Source: Terriglobia bacterium (GTDB lineage: Bacteria; Acidobacteriota; Terriglobia; Terriglobales; Acidobacteriaceae). Taken from it: 38,162 nt of DNA. Under the pieces are notes generated by a model, which worked only from the letters and a program-made list of their open reading frames with translations, was not told the origin of the DNA and ran no database searches. Location: assembly GCA_021325035.1 (NCBI GenBank), contig JAJPHW010000224.1, positions 1 through 38,162 of the forward strand, given 5' to 3'. The position numbers and the translations under genes are program-made. Positions 34,771-38,162 of this stretch are shown here, in pieces (position 1 is the stretch's first letter; every line of letters begins with the position of its first letter).

Positions 34771-35271
34771 TTACTGTGACGACGGAGGATGTTTCGACTT
34801 CAGACAATAATTGCGTGTTGCCCCAAACGTCGTGATGCCGATATGGCCAATAGATAGCCAGCGCTCCATTTTGTGATGCCCGGTTTTATGAAAGATGTAA
34901 GAGATGCCGACGGAAGTTGCCGCTCCGGCCGCTTCCAGCGCCGCGAATCCGGCATTGTTATAAACAATGTCGTCCGGAAGCAGTATCTCGCTTCGTCCCC
35001 GCGCTAGAAAGTTTTTCGTGGAGGCAAAATCCAGAAACCGGCTGGCAAAAACTCCCGCGAATAGCCAATCGTTCTCTTTGTCCCAAAAACGATGGCTCGC
35101 CAGGCATTTGGTGATCACGCAGCCTGTATTTTCTTGCTTCACTCGCAGGACCGGCAGCTTATCGGCCGGCAAGGTCGGCGCCTCAGGCAAAGATGGTGCT
35201 TGATTCTGTCCAGCACAATTCAGTGCGGCCAAGAGTGTAAGCGCCAGGAAGAAGTGGTGGAGGGTTCGCAA
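34771..35271 (-). CDS. Exported or membrane protein of unknown function
   Basis: 166 residues with an N-terminal signal sequence (FFLALTLLAALNCAGQ; the cysteine does not sit in a strict lipobox). A proline-rich link (APSLPEAPTLPADKLP) leads to a region with one or two weak hydrophobic segments (NNAGFAALEAAGAATSVGISYIFHK, WLSIGHIGITTFGATRNY). CVITKC is conserved-looking but unexplained. No family recognised. It is divergent from icd. Confidence 0.72.
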   Translation of the reverse strand: MRTLHHFFLALTLLAALNCAGQNQAPSLPEAPTLPADKLPVLRVKQENTGCVITKCLASHRFWDKENDWLFAGVFASRFLDFASTKNFLARGRSEILLPDDIVYNNAGFAALEAAGAATSVGISYIFHKTGHHKMERWLSIGHIGITTFGATRNYCLKSKHPPSSQ

Positions 35272-35360
35272 GTTCGTTCAGAAAGAAAGAAAAATTGGGA
35301 TTTCCTTCTAGTCTATCCGCTCTTTTGCTTGCCGCACAGTTACTCCCGTGCCTTTCCGCT

Positions 35361-35366
35361 TATAAT
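35361..35366 (+). promoter_or_regulatory. Candidate -10 element for icd
   Basis: A consensus TATAAT at 35361-35366 lies 37 bases before the icd start within the 132-bp divergent gap. The -35 position (about 35338) is poor, so an activator or extended -10 contact would be needed. Confidence 0.35.
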
Positions 35367-35403
35367 AATTAGTTTTCCATCCGACAGCGAAGGCAGGTAA
35401 GGA

Positions 35404-36825
35404 ATGGCGGCTTCATACAATGGTGTGCCGGTTCCGGCGAACGGCGCAAAAATTAATTATGCAAATGGCAAGTATCAGGTGCCCGACAATCCGATTATTC
35501 CATTTATAGAAGGCGACGGCACCGGTCGCGATATCTGGAAGGCTTCGGTTCGGGTTTTTGATGCCGCGGTAGAAAAGGCTTACAACGGCAAGCGTCGCGT
35601 GGCGTGGTACGAAGTTTTCGCCGGGGAGAAAGCCAAAGCCAAATTCGACAACTGGCTTCCGGATGACACTATCTCAGCGGTTCGTGAATTTCGCGTTGCC
35701 ATCAAAGGCCCATTAACCACGCCCGTGGGCGGCGGCATTCGCTCGCTCAATGTAGCGCTGCGCCAGATTCTCGACCTCTACTCCTGCATTCGCCCGGTGA
35801 AGTATTACAAAGGCACTCCATCGCCAGTGAAAAATCCTGAGCGCATGGACGTCGTCATCTACCGCGAAAATACTGAGGACGTTTACGCTGGAATCGAGTG
35901 GGAAGAGGGAACTGCCGAAGTTGCCAAGCTGATCGAGTTTCTCAATAAAGACATGCTCAAAGGCGGCAAGAAACAGGTTCGCCTCGACTCCGGCGTCGGC
36001 ATCAAGCCGATTTCAATTACAGGCACAAAACGCCTTGTCCGCATGGCTATTCAATGTGCGATTGACGAAAACCGCAAGACCGTTACGCTCGTTCACAAAG
36101 GCAACATCCAGAAATTCACCGAAGGCGCGTTCCGCAAATGGGGATACGAAGTCGCCGTCGATGAATTCCGCGACAAAGTTGTCACTGAGCGCGAGAGCTG
36201 GATTCTCGACAACAAAGACAAGAATCCTAATATCGCCATCGAAGAAAATGCCGCGCAGATCGAGCCGGGCATGGAATTCGCGCCGCCCGAGTTCGCGCAA
36301 GCCGTTTACAAAGAAGTAAAGTCAGTCCTCGATGCGATTTACTCCACTCACGGCAAGGGCGCGTGGAAGAAAAAAGTCATGATTAACGACCGCATCGCCG
36401 ACTCGATTTTTCAGCAGGTCGTCACCCGCGCCGATGAATACTCCGTGCTCGCTTGCCCGAACCTCAACGGCGACTACATCTCCGATGCCTGCGCTGCCCA
36501 AGTCGGCGGATTGGGCATCGCTCCTGGCGCCAACGTCGGCGACGGCTACGCCATCTTTGAGGCCACGCACGGCACCGCGCCCAAATATGCCGATAAAGAC
36601 GTTATCAATCCCGGCTCGGTGATTCTGTCCGGCGTCATGATGTTCCGCCTATTGGGATGGCCCGAAGCTGCCGATCTAATCGAGAACGGCATGGAGCAGA
36701 CCATCGTGAATAAAACCGTGACTTACGACTTTGAGCGCCTGATGCAAGGCGCAACCAAAGTGAAGACCAGCGAATTTGCCAGCCACATCATCGAAAACAT
36801 GCAGGCAATGCTCGCAGCGAAGTAA
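35404..36825 (+). CDS. icd: Isocitrate dehydrogenase (NADP-type)
   Basis: Oxidative decarboxylation of isocitrate to 2-oxoglutarate in the TCA cycle. Seen: [14 protein letters not shown] at the N-terminus, the substrate loop [28 protein letters not shown] with S114 at the position of the regulatory phospho-serine of the E. coli enzyme, [16 protein letters not shown], the metal-site [11 protein letters not shown] and [13 protein letters not shown], and the coenzyme region [23 protein letters not shown]. 473 residues, longer than the 416 of E. coli but like cyanobacterial forms. No IDH kinase is in the window. Followed by mdh after a repeat-containing gap. Confidence 0.97.
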   Translation: MAASYNGVPVPANGAKINYANGKYQVPDNPIIPFIEGDGTGRDIWKASVRVFDAAVEKAYNGKRRVAWYEVFAGEKAKAKFDNWLPDDTISAVREFRVAIKGPLTTPVGGGIRSLNVALRQILDLYSCIRPVKYYKGTPSPVKNPERMDVVIYRENTEDVYAGIEWEEGTAEVAKLIEFLNKDMLKGGKKQVRLDSGVGIKPISITGTKRLVRMAIQCAIDENRKTVTLVHKGNIQKFTEGAFRKWGYEVAVDEFRDKVVTERESWILDNKDKNPNIAIEENAAQIEPGMEFAPPEFAQAVYKEVKSVLDAIYSTHGKGAWKKKVMINDRIADSIFQQVVTRADEYSVLACPNLNGDYISDACAAQVGGLGIAPGANVGDGYAIFEATHGTAPKYADKDVINPGSVILSGVMMFRLLGWPEAADLIENGMEQTIVNKTVTYDFERLMQGATKVKTSEFASHIIENMQAMLAAK

Positions 36826-36846
36826 GGAGACTGTAGCCCCAGATTA

Positions 36847-36920
36847 CGCAGATGTCGCAGATCTGATTGTCGCCTCATCTGCGTTTTCAGCGTTTGTCTG
36901 CGGTGAGGGATTTTGATTTG
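36847..36920. repeat. Hairpin repeat copy 1 between icd and mdh
   Basis: Left arm CGCAGATGTCGCAGAT (36847-36862) is complementary to ATCTGCG (36877-36883), and a right arm running to 36920 reads ATCTGCGTTTTCAGCG then TCTGCGGTGAGGG and TTTTGATTTG. A related right arm occurs in copy 2. Sequences of this ATCTGCG...CTGCGGT kind are widespread intergenic repeats in soil bacteria. Confidence 0.65.
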
Positions 36921-36940
36921 TCAAACGCGCATTCATCGTC

Positions 36941-37969
<1,029 letters not shown>

Positions 37970-37994
37970 GCAAACGGTTTATTCGAAAGATAAG

Positions 37995-38022
37995 AACCCG
38001 CCTTCGAGGCGGGTTTGTTTTT
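37995..38022 (+). terminator. Rho-independent terminator after mdh
   Basis: 8-bp stem AACCCGCC/GGCGGGTT (37995-38002, 38008-38015), loop TTCGA, then TGTTTTT. Typical intrinsic terminator 25 bases after the stop codon. Confidence 0.9.
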
Positions 38023-38061
38023 ACCATTAAAATCGTCGGATTTTCTGCGAATATCCCCAAA

Positions 38062-38091
38062 ATTGACCATAGTCATTGACCATAGTAAAAT
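38062..38091 (+). promoter_or_regulatory. Tandem repeat and promoter of the antitoxin gene
   Basis: ATTGACCATAGT occurs twice with a 13-bp period (38062-38073 and 38075-38086). The first copy supplies a -35 TTGACC (38063-38068), and TAAAAT (38086-38091) gives a -10 at 17 bp. Repeats overlapping the promoter fit binding of the antitoxin to its own control region. Transcription would start about at the ATG, so the mRNA may be nearly leaderless. Confidence 0.55.
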
Positions 38092-38097
38092 GCAGCC

Positions 38098-38162
38098 ATG
38101 AAGGAAGTCGCCATCTCGGAGTTCAAAGCCAAGTGCCTAGGCATTCTCGAAGAGGTCCGCAA
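38098..38162 (+). CDS. Phd/YefM-type antitoxin (3' truncated by window edge)
   Basis: Only the first 21 complete codons are in the window: MKEVAISEFKAKCLGILEEVR. The pattern xxVxIxEFKAKxLxIlEEV matches the DNA-binding N-terminus of Phd/YefM antitoxins, in which a strand and helix open the fold. A toxin gene (e.g. PIN-domain) would be expected just beyond the window. Assignment is from this short stretch and the repeat-bearing promoter. Confidence 0.75.
   Translation, partial: MKEVAISEFKAKCLGILEEVR

Overview
The window looks like chromosomal DNA from an Acidobacteriota bacterium, probably class Terriglobia (Koribacter/Sulfotelmatobacter-like). This is inferred from moderate GC, the mix of housekeeping genes and small secreted proteins of types common in that phylum, and structured intergenic repeats. 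No phage, transposase or CRISPR array is visible. Almost all of the sequence is assigned to genes on both strands, often in short operons.

Layout. 1-3.7 kb: the 3' part of carB followed at once by a DapA-family aldolase/lyase carrying an unusual internal insertion. 3.7-8.6 kb: a TetR regulator with two copies of a 16-bp operator-like repeat in front of it, then a same-strand run of a crotonase, a BoxB-type di-iron benzoyl-CoA epoxygenase homologue, a second crotonase, a rhodanese and an ACMSD-type amidohydrolase. This reads as a small aromatic or alicyclic acyl-CoA degradation unit. 8.6-16.9 kb: ribA, a membrane diguanylate cyclase, a rhomboid protease, truB, a stand-alone nuoI and a full-length cobalamin-dependent metH. 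16.9-19.2 kb: a 34-residue membrane peptide, a TPR/lipocalin-like secreted protein, an RCK-domain channel-like protein without a recognisable K+ filter, and a small membrane-anchored protein. 19.2-23.4 kb: an RND efflux pump with its membrane fusion protein. 23.7-26.3 kb: a secreted beta-propeller protein, a ferritin-like protein and a small exported protein.

26.3-32.0 kb: tRNA-Ser(CGA) (with a 24-bp copy of its 5' end nearby), tadA, and then a polyamine cluster. The cluster holds agmatine deiminase, N-carbamoylputrescine amidase, a deoxyhypusine-synthase-family enzyme with its catalytic lysine, and a pyruvoyl-dependent arginine decarboxylase. Together they would take arginine to agmatine, N-carbamoylputrescine, putrescine and probably homospermidine. 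32.1-35.3 kb: small exported proteins, a LysR regulator and an exported Cys-type glutathione peroxidase. 35.4-38.0 kb: two TCA-cycle genes, icd and mdh, separated by two related hairpin-forming repeats. The window ends inside the start of a Phd/YefM-type antitoxin gene preceded by a tandem repeat that overlaps its probable promoter.

Most promising for novelty: the BoxB/two-crotonase/rhodanese/amidohydrolase unit, the compact polyamine cluster built on a DHS homologue, and the filter-less RCK channel protein.
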